64,000 bases of DNA from Yoonia sp. GTDB taxonomy: Bacteria > Pseudomonadota > Alphaproteobacteria > Rhodobacterales > Rhodobacteraceae. The stretch spans positions 115,708 to 179,707 of the forward strand of contig NZ_JAGYJK010000014.1 in assembly GCF_018402175.1 (NCBI RefSeq). The letters run 5' to 3'. The position numbers and the translations under genes are program-made. Every line of letters begins with the position of its first letter. Position 1 is the first letter of the stretch. Shown here one piece after another: positions 1 through 10,539 of this stretch. The notes under the pieces are model-generated. The model had not been told where the DNA came from, searched no databases, and worked only from the letters and a program-made list of their open reading frames with translations.

Positions 1-189
1 ATGGGCCATATCGCGGGTCTGGCCGCCTCGATCATTGCGGCGATTTCAACAATTGGCGCGGTCCTGATCGCCGCCCCCATCGCGCTGATGTTCGACGGCA
101 CACCGATGCCGATGGCCGTGGGGGCGCTGGTGGCGGCCAGCATCGCGCTGTGGCTGACAACCAAGATCAAGCGGCTGGGCGAAGCTTAA
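1..189 (+). CDS. Bcr/CflA-type MFS drug efflux transporter, C-terminal fragment
   Basis: Only the last 62 residues lie in the window; the gene begins before base 1, so the apparent ATG at base 1 need not be its start. The segment holds two hydrophobic helices separated by a short loop containing FDGTPMPMA, followed by a basic cytoplasmic tail (TTKIKRLGEA). This matches the last two membrane helices of Bcr/CflA-family major facilitator efflux pumps as I remember them. Substrate cannot be inferred. It converges on mfd and shares with it a hairpin terminator. Confidence 0.6.
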   Translation: MGHIAGLAASIIAAISTIGAVLIAAPIALMFDGTPMPMAVGALVAASIALWLTTKIKRLGEA

Positions 190-232
190 CCCCATCTTTA
201 GAGCCTAAATATCCCCGTCGGAGACCGAAGAA

Positions 233-258
233 AGCAGGGTTCTTTACCCTGCTTTTTT
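233..258. terminator. bidirectional terminator between the MFS gene and mfd
   Basis: Perfect 8-bp arms AGCAGGGT and ACCCTGCT enclose a 5-base loop and are followed by a T run on the + strand. The minus-strand reading also ends in a T-rich stretch. The mfd stop codon lies inside the hairpin. Confidence 0.8.
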
Positions 259-3200
259 CGTTTCTTCCGCAAGTTTTCCAGCCAGATCCCGCGCGATGTT
301 GAAGGCACCTTGTATCTTGTCGCGTTCCTTGTCCCAGTCGCGCAGCACGACGATCTTGTTGTCCTTGACCTTGGCCTGTCCGCGCTGGTCGTTGATGAAA
401 TCCACCAGCCCCGCAGGCGACGCGAATTTGTCATTATGAAACCGGATCGTGGCCCCTTTCGGCCCTGCATCCAGCTGGCTGATGCCCGCTTTTTTGCACA
501 TCGCCTTGATCCGCACGACCAGCAGAAGCGTGTTCACCTCGCGCGGCAGCGGGCCGAAACGGTCGATCAATTCGGCGGCGAAACCTTCCAACTCGACCTT
601 GGTGGTCAGGTTCGACAGGCGGCGATACAGCCCCAGACGTACGTCCAGATCGGGGACGTAATCCTCGGGGATCAGCACCGGCACACCCAGATTGATCTGC
701 GGCGCCCATTGACCGTCGTCAATGATGCCTTCGGCAGCACCTGACCGGATCGCATTGATCTGGTCTTCCAGCATCTGCTGGTACAGCTCATAGCCCACTT
801 CGCGCATCTGGCCGGATTGTTCCTCGCCCAGCAAATTCCCCGCACCACGGATGTCGAGGTCTTGGGACGCCAGCGTAAACCCTGCCCCCAGACTGTCGAT
901 GGACCCCAGCACGCGCAGGCGTTTCTGCGCGGTAGTGGTCAGTTTCTGGCGCGGTTTTGTCGTCAGATAGGCATAGGCGCGGGTCTTGGACCGGCCCACC
1001 CTGCCCCTGATCTGATACAATTGCGACAGCCCGAACATATCCGCGCGCCAGACAATCATCGTATTGGCAGTCGGGATATCGAGGCCCGATTCCACGATGG
1101 TTGTCGCCAGCAACACATCATATTTGCCGTCGTAAAAGGCGTTCATCCGGTCGTCCAACTCGCCCGCTGCCATCTGGCCCGTGGCGCTGATGAATGACAC
1201 TTCGGGGACTTCTTCGCGCAAAAACGCTTCCATCTCGTCCATATCGGTGATGCGCGGGACGACGATGAAACTCTGCCCGCCGCGGTAATGTTCGCGCAGG
1301 AGCGCCTCGCGCACGGTGATCGTGTCGAATTCGGACACATAGGTGCGGATCGCCAGACGGTCGATGGGCGGTGTGCCGATGACGGACAGGTCACGCACGC
1401 CCGACAGCGACAATTGCAAGGTGCGCGGGATCGGCGTGGCGGTCAGGGTCAGCACATGCACATCGGTGCGCAATTGTTTCAGCCGTTCCTTGTGCTGGAC
1501 GCCGAATTTCTGTTCCTCGTCGATGATCAGCAAGCCAAGGTTCTTGAAATTCACCGCCTTGGCCAGCAGCGCATGGGTGCCGATCACGATATCCACACTG
1601 CCTTTGGCGATCCCGTCACGGGTCAATGCCGCATCGCGCGGTGACACGAACCGCGACAAGGGCCGGACGTTCACGGGGAAACCCCGGAACCTTTCGGCAA
1701 AGCTTTGGTAATGCTGGCGCGCGAGCAGGGTTGTCGGGGCCACAATCGCCACCTGCACCCCCGCCATCGCCGCGACAAAGGCCGCACGGATCGCGACCTC
1801 GGTCTTGCCGAAACCCACATCGCCGCAGATCAGCCGGTCCATCGGCTGGCCTGATCCCAGATCAGCCAGCACATCGTCGATGGCTGACAGCTGGTCATCG
1901 GTTTCGGCATAGGGAAAGCGTGCCAGAAACTGGTCCCACAGCCCTGATTCCGGTTCCAGCACGGGCGCCTTGCGCAGGGCGCGTTCGGCGGCGACACGGA
2001 TCAGCCGTTCGGCAATCTGGCGGATGCGTTCCTTGAGCCGTGCTTTTTTCGCCTGCCATGCGCCACCGCCCAATTTGTCCAGCAATCCGGCCTCATGGCC
2101 GTATTTCGACAAAAGCTCGATATTCTCGACCGGCAGGTAAAGCTTGGTTTCCTCGGCATAGGCGATCAGCAGGCATTCATGCGCGGCACCAAGGGCGGTG
2201 ACGACTTCCATCCCCTCGAACCGGCCGACACCGTGATCGACGTGGACCACCAGATCGCCGGGGGCAAGGCTGTTGGCCTCGGACAGGAAATTTTCAGCGC
2301 GCCGTTTGCGCTTGGTCTGGCGGATCAGCCGGTCGCCCAGCACGTCCTGTTCGGAAATCACCGTCAGGCCGGGGGATTCAAAGCCCTGATCCAAAGGCCA
2401 GACCGCCAGATAGACGCCGGTTTTGCCGATGCGGGAAAAATCACTGATGGCAATCGTCTCGCCAACGCCCTCATCCTCGATCAAGCCTTCGAGCCGTTCG
2501 CGCGCGCCATCGGAATAGGAGGCGACAATGACCGGACCTGTGGCGCTGCGCGCCTTGATATGCGCGGCCAAAGCCCCGAACAGGCTCAGGTTCTCTTGTT
2601 GCCGTTCAGGGGCGAAACTGCGCCCCATGCGCCCGCCCGCGTCGATCACGCCGGGGCCGGTCGCCTGCTTATAGGGTGAAAACTGCATCACGCGGCGGTC
2701 GGCCACGGCGCGCGCCCAAGCGGCATCGTCCAGATACAACAATTGCGGCGGGGCCGGTTTATAGACCGAATCCATCCGCCCTTTTTGCGTCAGCGCATGC
2801 ATGCGCGTGCCGTATTGGTCGGCGATACTGTCCCACCGCGCCACGCGCTGCGGGCCGATCTGGTCGTCAAGCGTGATCGTCGCCTTGGGCAGGTAATCGA
2901 ACAGGGTTTCCAGATCGTCCTGAAAGAACCCCAGCCAATGTTCGACACCGGCATGTTTGCGCCCCGCACTGACGGCTTCGTAAAGCGGGTCATCGGTGCC
3001 GGCGGCGCCAAACTCGATCCGGTAATTCTGCCGGAACCGGGTGATTGCGGCCTCGTCGAGGATGACTTCGGACACCGGCGCCAGTTCCACCTCGGTCAGT
3101 TTTTCGACGGTGCGCTGGGTGGCAGGGTCAAACCGGCGCGCGGCATCCAGCACATCGCCGAACAGGTCCAGCCGCACAGGGCCGGATTGGCCGGGTGGAA

Positions 3201-3690
3201 AGATGTCGATGATCCCGCCGCGCACGGCGTAATCGCCCGGTTCCATCACATTGGGGCTTTGCGTAAAGCCCATCCGCACCAGAAAGGCGCGCAAGGCCCC
3301 TTCGTCCAGCCGTTTGCCCACGGTCGCGGTGAACGCGGCCTCGCGCAGGGTGCTGCGGGCGGGCACGCGCTGGGTCGCCGCCGACAGGGTGGTCAGCAGG
3401 ATGAACTGGGCGGGCATCGCATGGACCAATGCGGCCAATGTGGCCATGCGCGCGGCGGAAATATCGGTATTCGGCGACACGCGGTCATAGGGCAGGCAAT
3501 CCCAGGCGGGGAAAACGAACACCGGCACGCCGGGCGCAAAGAACGCCAGCGCCGATTGCACCGCCGCCAGCCTTTTGTCATCGCGCGCGATATGGCAAAC
3601 GGGCTGGCCCTTGGCCAGTTCGGCAAGGATCAGTTTGGCGTCAAACCCTTCGGGCGCGCCAGCGACGGTGATATGGGTGCGTTCAGACAT
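244..3690 (-). CDS. mfd: transcription-repair coupling factor Mfd
   Basis: Full-length 1148-residue superfamily 2 translocase that removes RNA polymerase stalled at DNA lesions and recruits UvrA. The N-terminal UvrB-like region (about residues 1-350) is followed by the CarD-like polymerase-interaction domain (near LVVHVDHGVGRFEGME, about 475-490), then the RecG-like motor with Walker A GDVGFGKTEVA near residue 620 and DEEQ near 723, and the TRCF C-terminal domain. The ATG start gives the expected N-terminus. It is encoded alone, convergent with the upstream MFS gene. Confidence 0.97.
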   Translation of the reverse strand: MSERTHITVAGAPEGFDAKLILAELAKGQPVCHIARDDKRLAAVQSALAFFAPGVPVFVFPAWDCLPYDRVSPNTDISAARMATLAALVHAMPAQFILLTTLSAATQRVPARSTLREAAFTATVGKRLDEGALRAFLVRMGFTQSPNVMEPGDYAVRGGIIDIFPPGQSGPVRLDLFGDVLDAARRFDPATQRTVEKLTEVELAPVSEVILDEAAITRFRQNYRIEFGAAGTDDPLYEAVSAGRKHAGVEHWLGFFQDDLETLFDYLPKATITLDDQIGPQRVARWDSIADQYGTRMHALTQKGRMDSVYKPAPPQLLYLDDAAWARAVADRRVMQFSPYKQATGPGVIDAGGRMGRSFAPERQQENLSLFGALAAHIKARSATGPVIVASYSDGARERLEGLIEDEGVGETIAISDFSRIGKTGVYLAVWPLDQGFESPGLTVISEQDVLGDRLIRQTKRKRRAENFLSEANSLAPGDLVVHVDHGVGRFEGMEVVTALGAAHECLLIAYAEETKLYLPVENIELLSKYGHEAGLLDKLGGGAWQAKKARLKERIRQIAERLIRVAAERALRKAPVLEPESGLWDQFLARFPYAETDDQLSAIDDVLADLGSGQPMDRLICGDVGFGKTEVAIRAAFVAAMAGVQVAIVAPTTLLARQHYQSFAERFRGFPVNVRPLSRFVSPRDAALTRDGIAKGSVDIVIGTHALLAKAVNFKNLGLLIIDEEQKFGVQHKERLKQLRTDVHVLTLTATPIPRTLQLSLSGVRDLSVIGTPPIDRLAIRTYVSEFDTITVREALLREHYRGGQSFIVVPRITDMDEMEAFLREEVPEVSFISATGQMAAGELDDRMNAFYDGKYDVLLATTIVESGLDIPTANTMIVWRADMFGLSQLYQIRGRVGRSKTRAYAYLTTKPRQKLTTTAQKRLRVLGSIDSLGAGFTLASQDLDIRGAGNLLGEEQSGQMREVGYELYQQMLEDQINAIRSGAAEGIIDDGQWAPQINLGVPVLIPEDYVPDLDVRLGLYRRLSNLTTKVELEGFAAELIDRFGPLPREVNTLLLVVRIKAMCKKAGISQLDAGPKGATIRFHNDKFASPAGLVDFINDQRGQAKVKDNKIVVLRDWDKERDKIQGAFNIARDLAGKLAEETKKAG

Positions 3691-3731
3691 TGCGCCGAGA
3701 TATCCTGCGCCGGGGCCGTGTCAACTGCTCA

Positions 3732-4253
3732 TCATCCGAAGCGTTGGCTCAGCATGACATAGATCCCCAAAAGCGCCGTGCAGAACAGCGCCGTGATCGC
3801 GATCAGCTGGATCCAGAACCGCAGCCGCACCAAGGCCCGGATCAAGGCGGGGCCGGTCTGTTGGTCCAGTGCCAGCCGCTGGCAGCTGCGCCATGTCAGC
3901 AATGCGACAAAGACCAGCGGAAAGACCAGACAGAACAGCCCCTGCGCCAGTTCCAGCCCGTAAACAAAGCCCAGCATTGCCGCCGCCGTAACGACAAACG
4001 CGCCGATCCCGACCAGAATGACAGCGGGTGTGCCGGAGAGCGTCAGCAACCGGCGCAGGTTGATCGCCACCAGCATTTCCAGATCCTGCGCCGCCTGCCC
4101 GCCCTGCCTGCGCGCGCGCATGACTATGTCAAACGGCACGCCGATCACCCAATGGGTGGCAACGGCCCATGTCACCATGACCGCCAGCCAGTACCAGATG
4201 TTGGAAAAGGTCCTGAAATCAATCAGGCCTGTGATGATGTCGATCAGGGTCAA
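3732..4253 (-). CDS. conserved integral membrane protein, function unknown
   Basis: A 173-residue protein with about four hydrophobic segments (roughly residues 12-40, 70-95, 95-120 and 140-165) and a basic cytoplasmic loop MRARRQGGQAAQDLEM. Similar proteins in Rhodobacteraceae are sometimes labelled as a component of the SufBCD complex, but nothing in the sequence supports a Fe-S role and no suf genes are nearby. It lies 41 bp upstream of mfd on the same strand, and divergent from hemB. Confidence 0.65.
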   Translation of the reverse strand: MTLIDIITGLIDFRTFSNIWYWLAVMVTWAVATHWVIGVPFDIVMRARRQGGQAAQDLEMLVAINLRRLLTLSGTPAVILVGIGAFVVTAAAMLGFVYGLELAQGLFCLVFPLVFVALLTWRSCQRLALDQQTGPALIRALVRLRFWIQLIAITALFCTALLGIYVMLSQRFG

Positions 4254-4372
4254 GCTATGGTCCGGTAATCTGTGTCAGGGCCGACGATAGCGGGCCGTCG
4301 TGCGATTGCCCAGACTTGTGATGCCGCAAAATCCATGCGACCAACGGACATATTCATCGCAAAGGCTGTCCC

Positions 4373-5371
<999 letters not shown>

Positions 5372-5432
5372 GTAAATCATTTGGTAATCTGTCCATGCAA
5401 GTCTTTCGGCGTAATGTTAACGCTAGAAAGAT

Positions 5433-6758
5433 TTGCAAGTGCCATTATCATTTTTCAAAAAAGACCTGCCGCCGCCCGATCCTCTTTTGACGATGATCGA
5501 CCAGACGCAGGCTGTGATCCGCTTTGGTGTCGATGGGACCATCATCACGGCGAATGAAAATTTCTGCAAGACGTTGGAATATGATCTTGCTGAAATTCAG
5601 GGCAAGCACCACCGGATGTTCGTTGACCCCGGCTATGCCGCATCCAAAGAATACCACGATTTCTGGGACCGGCTGGGGCGGGGCGAACCATTCACCGACC
5701 GGTTCCAGCGCCGCTGCAAAAGCGGGCGGATGATCTGGATTCAGGCGACCTATGCCGGTGTCCGCGATGCGACCGGCGCGGTTGCAACCGTGATCAAAGT
5801 GGCCACCGATGTGACCCTGCGCAATGACGCCTTTGTCGAAATCGCCAAGGGCCTTGATGCACTAAGCGGTGGCGATCTGACCTACCGGTTGCCGCATTTC
5901 GGGCTGTCCGATGTTGATGATATCGGCACCGCATTTAACAAGGCCAGCGTCCGTCTGGCCGATATCCTGCGCAATGTGTCACAGATCGCGCAACAGGTCC
6001 GCACAATCACCGGCGATCTGGAACATGCATCCTCGGAATTGTCGTCGCGCACCACCGCGCAGGCGGCGACGCTGGAACAGACGGCCGCAGCGCTGGAAGA
6101 ATTGACCACGACCGTGCGGTCATCCACCAAACGGCTGACGGACGCCGAAGACCTGGCCACGCAGACCGCGGCCGGTGCGCGCAAAAGCGATGCTGTCGTC
6201 CAACGCGCGATCGACGCGATGTCGCAGATCGCCAATTCGTCCAGCGAGATTTCAAAGATCATCGCCGTGATCGACGATATCGCCTTTCAGACCAACCTTT
6301 TGGCCCTGAACGCCGGTGTCGAGGCCGCGCGCGCGGGCGATGCAGGCCGCGGCTTTGCCGTTGTCGCATCAGAGGTGCGCGGCCTTGCGCATCGTGCGCA
6401 GGATGCGGCAGGCGAAATCAAATCACTGATCAGCCGCAGCGCGACGCAGGTGACCAATGGGGTCGATCTGGTCAACAATACCGGTGACGAGCTGAAGAAC
6501 ATCGTCAAAAGTATTGGCACCATCAGCGAAACGATGGGCGCGATCAGCGAAAGCGCGCGCCAGCAATCCAATGCGCTGGATGAATTGAACGTTGGTGTTG
6601 GCCATCTTGATGTTGTCACCCAGCAAAACGCCGGAATGGTGGACCAGCTTGCGCAATCCAACACGTCGCTGGTGGGCAATGTGGGTGCGCTGATCGACCA
6701 GATGTCGCGTCTGAATGCCAGCGAAAGCAACATGACGCCGATGCGGCGCGCGGGGTGA
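5433..6758 (+). CDS. cytoplasmic methyl-accepting chemotaxis protein with PAS sensor
   Basis: A 441-residue chemoreceptor without membrane segments, so probably cytosolic. A PAS domain covers about residues 20-130 (VIRFGVDGTIITANENFCKTLEY), followed by a HAMP-like link (LSGGDLTYRLP) and a signalling coiled coil whose tip, DDIAFQTNLLALNAGVEAA, is near residue 285 and would contact CheA/CheW. PAS suggests redox, light or small-ligand sensing; no haem or flavin residue can be assigned. The frame opens with TTG at 5433; GTG at 5439 is an alternative. No CheR-tethering pentapeptide ends the protein. Confidence 0.9.
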   Translation: MQVPLSFFKKDLPPPDPLLTMIDQTQAVIRFGVDGTIITANENFCKTLEYDLAEIQGKHHRMFVDPGYAASKEYHDFWDRLGRGEPFTDRFQRRCKSGRMIWIQATYAGVRDATGAVATVIKVATDVTLRNDAFVEIAKGLDALSGGDLTYRLPHFGLSDVDDIGTAFNKASVRLADILRNVSQIAQQVRTITGDLEHASSELSSRTTAQAATLEQTAAALEELTTTVRSSTKRLTDAEDLATQTAAGARKSDAVVQRAIDAMSQIANSSSEISKIIAVIDDIAFQTNLLALNAGVEAARAGDAGRGFAVVASEVRGLAHRAQDAAGEIKSLISRSATQVTNGVDLVNNTGDELKNIVKSIGTISETMGAISESARQQSNALDELNVGVGHLDVVTQQNAGMVDQLAQSNTSLVGNVGALIDQMSRLNASESNMTPMRRAG

Positions 6759-6901
6759 CAGGCAGGCGCAGGTCGCAAGCGCGCGTTCTTATGGGAAAGA
6801 TCAGCGCAGCCACACCAAACGCGTGACACTTTCGTCACAATGGCCTATCATTGTTCGGCGAAGGACGGCTAACGTCTCGGATTGGCAAAGGGCAGATTGA
6901 T

Positions 6902-7459
6902 ATGAGCAGATTTTCTCGGCGCGGGTTCGCGCTTGGCCTGATGGCGGCGGGCAGCCTCGCCGCCTGTAACAACGGCATCGGCAGTAGTGCGGGCGCGACC
7001 ATCGATGCGCGCGTCGATGCGACTTTGGAACAGATGTATACCGAATTTCCCGGCACCCGCGATCTTGCATCGCGCGCCTCGGGCCTGTTGGTGATGCCTT
7101 TGATCACCAATGCAGGGTTCGGTTTTGGCGGGTCGTTCGGGCGTGGCGCCTTGCGCGTCGGGCAATCGACGGTGGATTATTATTCCGCCACCACGGGCAG
7201 TGCCGGTCTGCAGATCGGGGCGCAGCAGTTCAGCTCTGTGCTGTTCTTCATGACGCCAGATGCGCTGTTGGAATTCCGCCAAGCGCCCGGTTGGGCCGCA
7301 GGGGCCAGTATTGATTATGCTTTCAGCAACCAAAGCGATATGTTGCGCGCCGAAACCACGACATCGCTGTCGCCGGTGATCGCCGTCGTGTTCGGCCAGA
7401 CCGGCCTACGGGTCGGTGCGACGCTCGAAGGCAGCAAATACACGCGGATCATCCCGTAA
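6902..7459 (+). CDS. Ysc84-like lipoprotein with Tat-type signal
   Basis: A 185-residue exported protein. The N-terminus has a twin-arginine motif (FSRRGFALGL) and a lipobox SLAAC, suggesting Tat export followed by lipidation. The mature part carries glycine-rich beta segments (LLVMPLITNAGFGFGGSFGRG and following) typical of the Ysc84/SYLF-type lipid-associated domain. The ATG at 6902 was preferred because it opens directly on the signal peptide; the same frame extends upstream only with unconvincing sequence. Role is probably envelope or lipid-associated; the ligand is unknown. Confidence 0.75.
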   Translation: MSRFSRRGFALGLMAAGSLAACNNGIGSSAGATIDARVDATLEQMYTEFPGTRDLASRASGLLVMPLITNAGFGFGGSFGRGALRVGQSTVDYYSATTGSAGLQIGAQQFSSVLFFMTPDALLEFRQAPGWAAGASIDYAFSNQSDMLRAETTTSLSPVIAVVFGQTGLRVGATLEGSKYTRIIP

Positions 7460-7543
7460 CCCCACCGCGACACCGGATGTCGCAAACGGAACGCCGGACC
7501 TGACCGCCGCTGCCATACTGCGGCAAACAGCAGGAGCAGCGCC

Positions 7544-9952
7544 ATGAAAACCACCACCCGTGCCGTGATCATCGGAGGCGGCGTTGTTGGCTGTTCGGTG
7601 CTGTACCACCTGACCAAGCTGGGCTGGTCGGATGTCATGCTGCTGGAACGGTCAGAGCTGACATCGGGGTCCACTTGGCATGCGGCGGGCGGGTTTCACA
7701 CCCTGAACGGCGACACCAATATGGCCGCGTTGCAAGGCTATACGATCCGCCTCTACCGCGAGCTGGAGGCGATCACCGGCATGTCCTGCGGGCTTCACCA
7801 TGTGGGTGGTGTGACGCTGGCGGATAATCAGGACCGGTTTGACATGCTGGTCGCCGAACGGGCCAAGCACCGCTATATGGGGCTGGACACGGAAATCATC
7901 GGCCCCGCCGAGATTGCGAAAATCGCCCCGATCACCAATCTTGATGGGATCATCGGCGGGCTTTACGACCCGCTGGACGGGCATCTGGACCCGTCGGGCA
8001 CCACCCATGCCTATGCCCGCGCCGCGAAAATGGGCGGCGCCACGATCGAATTGCATTGCAAGGTGATCGCAACCACCCCCCGCGCGGATGGCACATGGGA
8101 TGTGGTGACCGACAAAGGCACGATCCATGCCGAGCATGTGGTCAATGCTGCGGGCCTCTGGGCGCGCGAAGTGGCGGCGATGGCGGGGTCCTATGTCCCG
8201 CTGCACCCGATGGAACACCAGTATATCGTCACCGACGACCTGCCCGAGATTTACGAGCGTGACAGCGAACATCCCCATGTCATGGACCCCGCCGGCGAAA
8301 GCTATCTGCGCCAGGAAGGTCGGGGTCTGTGCATCGGGTTCTATGAACAGCCCTGCAAACCATGGGCGGTGGATGGCACGCCGTGGGATTTCGGGCATGA
8401 ACTCTTGCCCGACAACCTCGACAAGATCGAAGATTCTATCGCCTTTGCCTACAAACGCTTTCCGGTATTGGGGCGCGCGGGCGTCAAATCGGTGATCCAT
8501 GGTCCGTTTACCTTTGCCCCTGATGGCAATCCGCTGGTCGGCCCGGTGCCCGGCCTGCGCAATTACTGGTCGGCCTGCGGTGTCATGGCGGGGTTCAGCC
8601 AGGGTGGCGGCGTGGGCCTGATGCTGGCGCAATGGATGACCACGGGCGAATGCGAACGCGATGTCAGTGCCTTGGATATCGCGCGCTATGGCCGCTGGAT
8701 CACCCCCGGCTACACCCGCCCCAAGGTGGTGGAAAATTACCAGAACCGGTTTTCCGTCAGCTATCCCAATCAGGAATTGCCCGCCGCGCGGCCCCATCGC
8801 ACCACGCCGATGTATGACATTTTCACCGATCTGGGCGCGGTCTGGGGTCATCAATTCGGGCTGGAGGTCGCCAATTACTTTGCCCGCGCAGGTGACCCGA
8901 CCTATGAAACCCCGACCTTCCGCCGGTCCGACGCCTTTGCCGCCACTGCGCGCGAGGTGGCGGCGGTGCGCGGCGGTGTTGGCATCAATGAATTGCAGAA
9001 TTTCGGCAAGTTCAGCGTCACGGGCACCGGCGCGCGCGCCTGGCTCGACCGGATCATGGCGGGACGCATCCCGCAGCCCGGGCGCATGTCATTGACGCCG
9101 ATGCTGTCACCCAAGGGGCGGCTGTGGGGCGATTTCACCGTCTCCTGTCTGGCCGAGGATGAATTTCAACTGACCGCCAGCTATGGCGCGCAGAATATCC
9201 ACCACCGCTGGTTCTTGCAGAATGCGCAGCCCGATGCGCGGGTCGAGAATATCTCTGACACACGCACGGGGTTCCAGATCGCCGGACCCAAGGCGCGCGA
9301 TCTGCTGGCCGCCTGCACCCGTGATGATGTGGCGGGGATCAGGTTCATGGATGTGCGCCGCATGACGGTGGGTCAGGTCGCCTGTATCGTCCAGCGTGTC
9401 AGCTATACCGGCGATCTGGGGTTTGAGATTTACTGCGACCCCATGGACCAGCGGCAATTGTGGTGGACGCTGTGGCAGGCGGGCCAGCCTTTCGGCATCG
9501 CGCCGTTCGGGATGCGCGCGATGATGTCGCTGCGGCTGGACCGGTTTTTCGGGTCATGGGGGCGCGAGTTTTCGCCCGATTACACCGCTGCCGAAACAGG
9601 GATGGACCGCTTTATCAGTTTCAACAAGACCAATGATTTCATCGGCCGTGCGCTGGCCGAGGCGGAACGCGCCACGCCGCCTGACCGGATGTTGGTGACC
9701 TTTGTCGTCGATGCGGATGATGCCGATGTCGTCGCCTATGAGCCGGTGTTTATCGCAGGGCAGGTGCAGGGGTTCTGCACCTCGGGCGGGTATTCCCACC
9801 ATGCGGGCACATCCATCGCCTTTGCGCTGGTCCCGCGCGCCGTGGCGACCGACGACATGGTGGTCGAGATCGAGATCATGGGCCAGCGCCGCCCTGCCCG
9901 CCGGATCACGACACCCCTGTTCGACCCGGACGGTCAGGTCATGCGCGGATGA
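7544..9952 (+). CDS. FAD-dependent GcvT-family oxidoreductase (dimethylglycine/sarcosine dehydrogenase-like)
   Basis: An 802-residue two-part enzyme. The N-terminal half is a DAO-type FAD domain with dinucleotide motif IIGGGVVGCSVLYHL at about residues 6-20. The C-terminal half from about residue 420 is a GcvT-like folate-binding domain (GVGINELQNFGKFSVTG, GFEIYCDP). Such enzymes oxidatively demethylate N-methylated amines such as dimethylglycine or sarcosine and pass the one-carbon unit to tetrahydrofolate; the exact substrate is not decidable. Its stop overlaps the start of the next gene by 4 bp, so the two are probably cotranscribed. Confidence 0.88.
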   Translation: MKTTTRAVIIGGGVVGCSVLYHLTKLGWSDVMLLERSELTSGSTWHAAGGFHTLNGDTNMAALQGYTIRLYRELEAITGMSCGLHHVGGVTLADNQDRFDMLVAERAKHRYMGLDTEIIGPAEIAKIAPITNLDGIIGGLYDPLDGHLDPSGTTHAYARAAKMGGATIELHCKVIATTPRADGTWDVVTDKGTIHAEHVVNAAGLWAREVAAMAGSYVPLHPMEHQYIVTDDLPEIYERDSEHPHVMDPAGESYLRQEGRGLCIGFYEQPCKPWAVDGTPWDFGHELLPDNLDKIEDSIAFAYKRFPVLGRAGVKSVIHGPFTFAPDGNPLVGPVPGLRNYWSACGVMAGFSQGGGVGLMLAQWMTTGECERDVSALDIARYGRWITPGYTRPKVVENYQNRFSVSYPNQELPAARPHRTTPMYDIFTDLGAVWGHQFGLEVANYFARAGDPTYETPTFRRSDAFAATAREVAAVRGGVGINELQNFGKFSVTGTGARAWLDRIMAGRIPQPGRMSLTPMLSPKGRLWGDFTVSCLAEDEFQLTASYGAQNIHHRWFLQNAQPDARVENISDTRTGFQIAGPKARDLLAACTRDDVAGIRFMDVRRMTVGQVACIVQRVSYTGDLGFEIYCDPMDQRQLWWTLWQAGQPFGIAPFGMRAMMSLRLDRFFGSWGREFSPDYTAAETGMDRFISFNKTNDFIGRALAEAERATPPDRMLVTFVVDADDADVVAYEPVFIAGQVQGFCTSGGYSHHAGTSIAFALVPRAVATDDMVVEIEIMGQRRPARRITTPLFDPDGQVMRG

Positions 9953-10539
9953 TCCCGATCCTGATCCTTGCGGCAGGCGCGTCGCGCCGGATGCGCGGGC
10001 AGGACAAGCTGTTGCAGGTCGTGGACGGCATGCCGCTGTTGCGCCGGCAGGTGCTGATGGCGCAGGCGACCGGCCATCCGGTCTGCGTGGCGCTGCCTGC
10101 GGCGGATCATCCGCGCGCCGCCACGATCCGCGATCTGGATGCCACCCTACTGGTCGCGCAAAACGCCGCACAGGGCATGTCCGCCAGTATGCGGGACGCG
10201 GTCGCGCAATTGCCCGATTGCGCGGCTTTCATGATCCTGCTGGGCGATCTGGTGGCCTTGACCACCGCTGATTTGCAGCAGGTTTTGACCGCGCGGCAGC
10301 TGCATCCTGACAATCTGATCTGGCGGGGTGCGACCGCGGACGGCAAGCCCGGTCATCCGGTGATTTTTGATGCGCAGTTGCGCCGGCAATTCGCGGATTT
10401 GACGGGGGACGGGGGTGCCGAAACTATCGTGCAGGACCATCAGGGTCAGACCTGCATGGTGCCCCTGCCCGACCAGCGCGCAAGGCTGGATCTGGACACA
10501 CCCGAACAATGGGATGCGTGGCGGCGCACCGCGCTTTAG
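9949..10539 (+). CDS. MocA/MobA-like nucleotidyltransferase
   Basis: A 196-residue NTP-transferase. It opens with ILAAGASRRMRGQDKLL, the nucleotide-binding motif of the MocA/MobA group, and includes MILLGDLVALT and a late PGHPVIFD segment usual in molybdenum-cofactor cytidylyltransferases (MocA, CTP plus molybdopterin cofactor). It overlaps the upstream dehydrogenase gene by 4 bp. No molybdoenzyme is encoded nearby, so the acceptor remains inferred. It converges on the Hint-domain gene with a 4-bp overlap. Confidence 0.8.
   Translation: MIPILILAAGASRRMRGQDKLLQVVDGMPLLRRQVLMAQATGHPVCVALPAADHPRAATIRDLDATLLVAQNAAQGMSASMRDAVAQLPDCAAFMILLGDLVALTTADLQQVLTARQLHPDNLIWRGATADGKPGHPVIFDAQLRRQFADLTGDGGAETIVQDHQGQTCMVPLPDQRARLDLDTPEQWDAWRRTAL

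Noticed and set aside
2743..3762. Long + strand open frame (339 codons) across mfd
   Set aside because: It is antisense to the clear mfd frame, has His/Gln/Gly-rich composition typical of shadows in GC-rich DNA, and no start signal.
7652..8854. 400-codon minus-strand frame opposite the GcvT-family gene
   Set aside because: Shadow of a well-supported gene; no recognisable motif.
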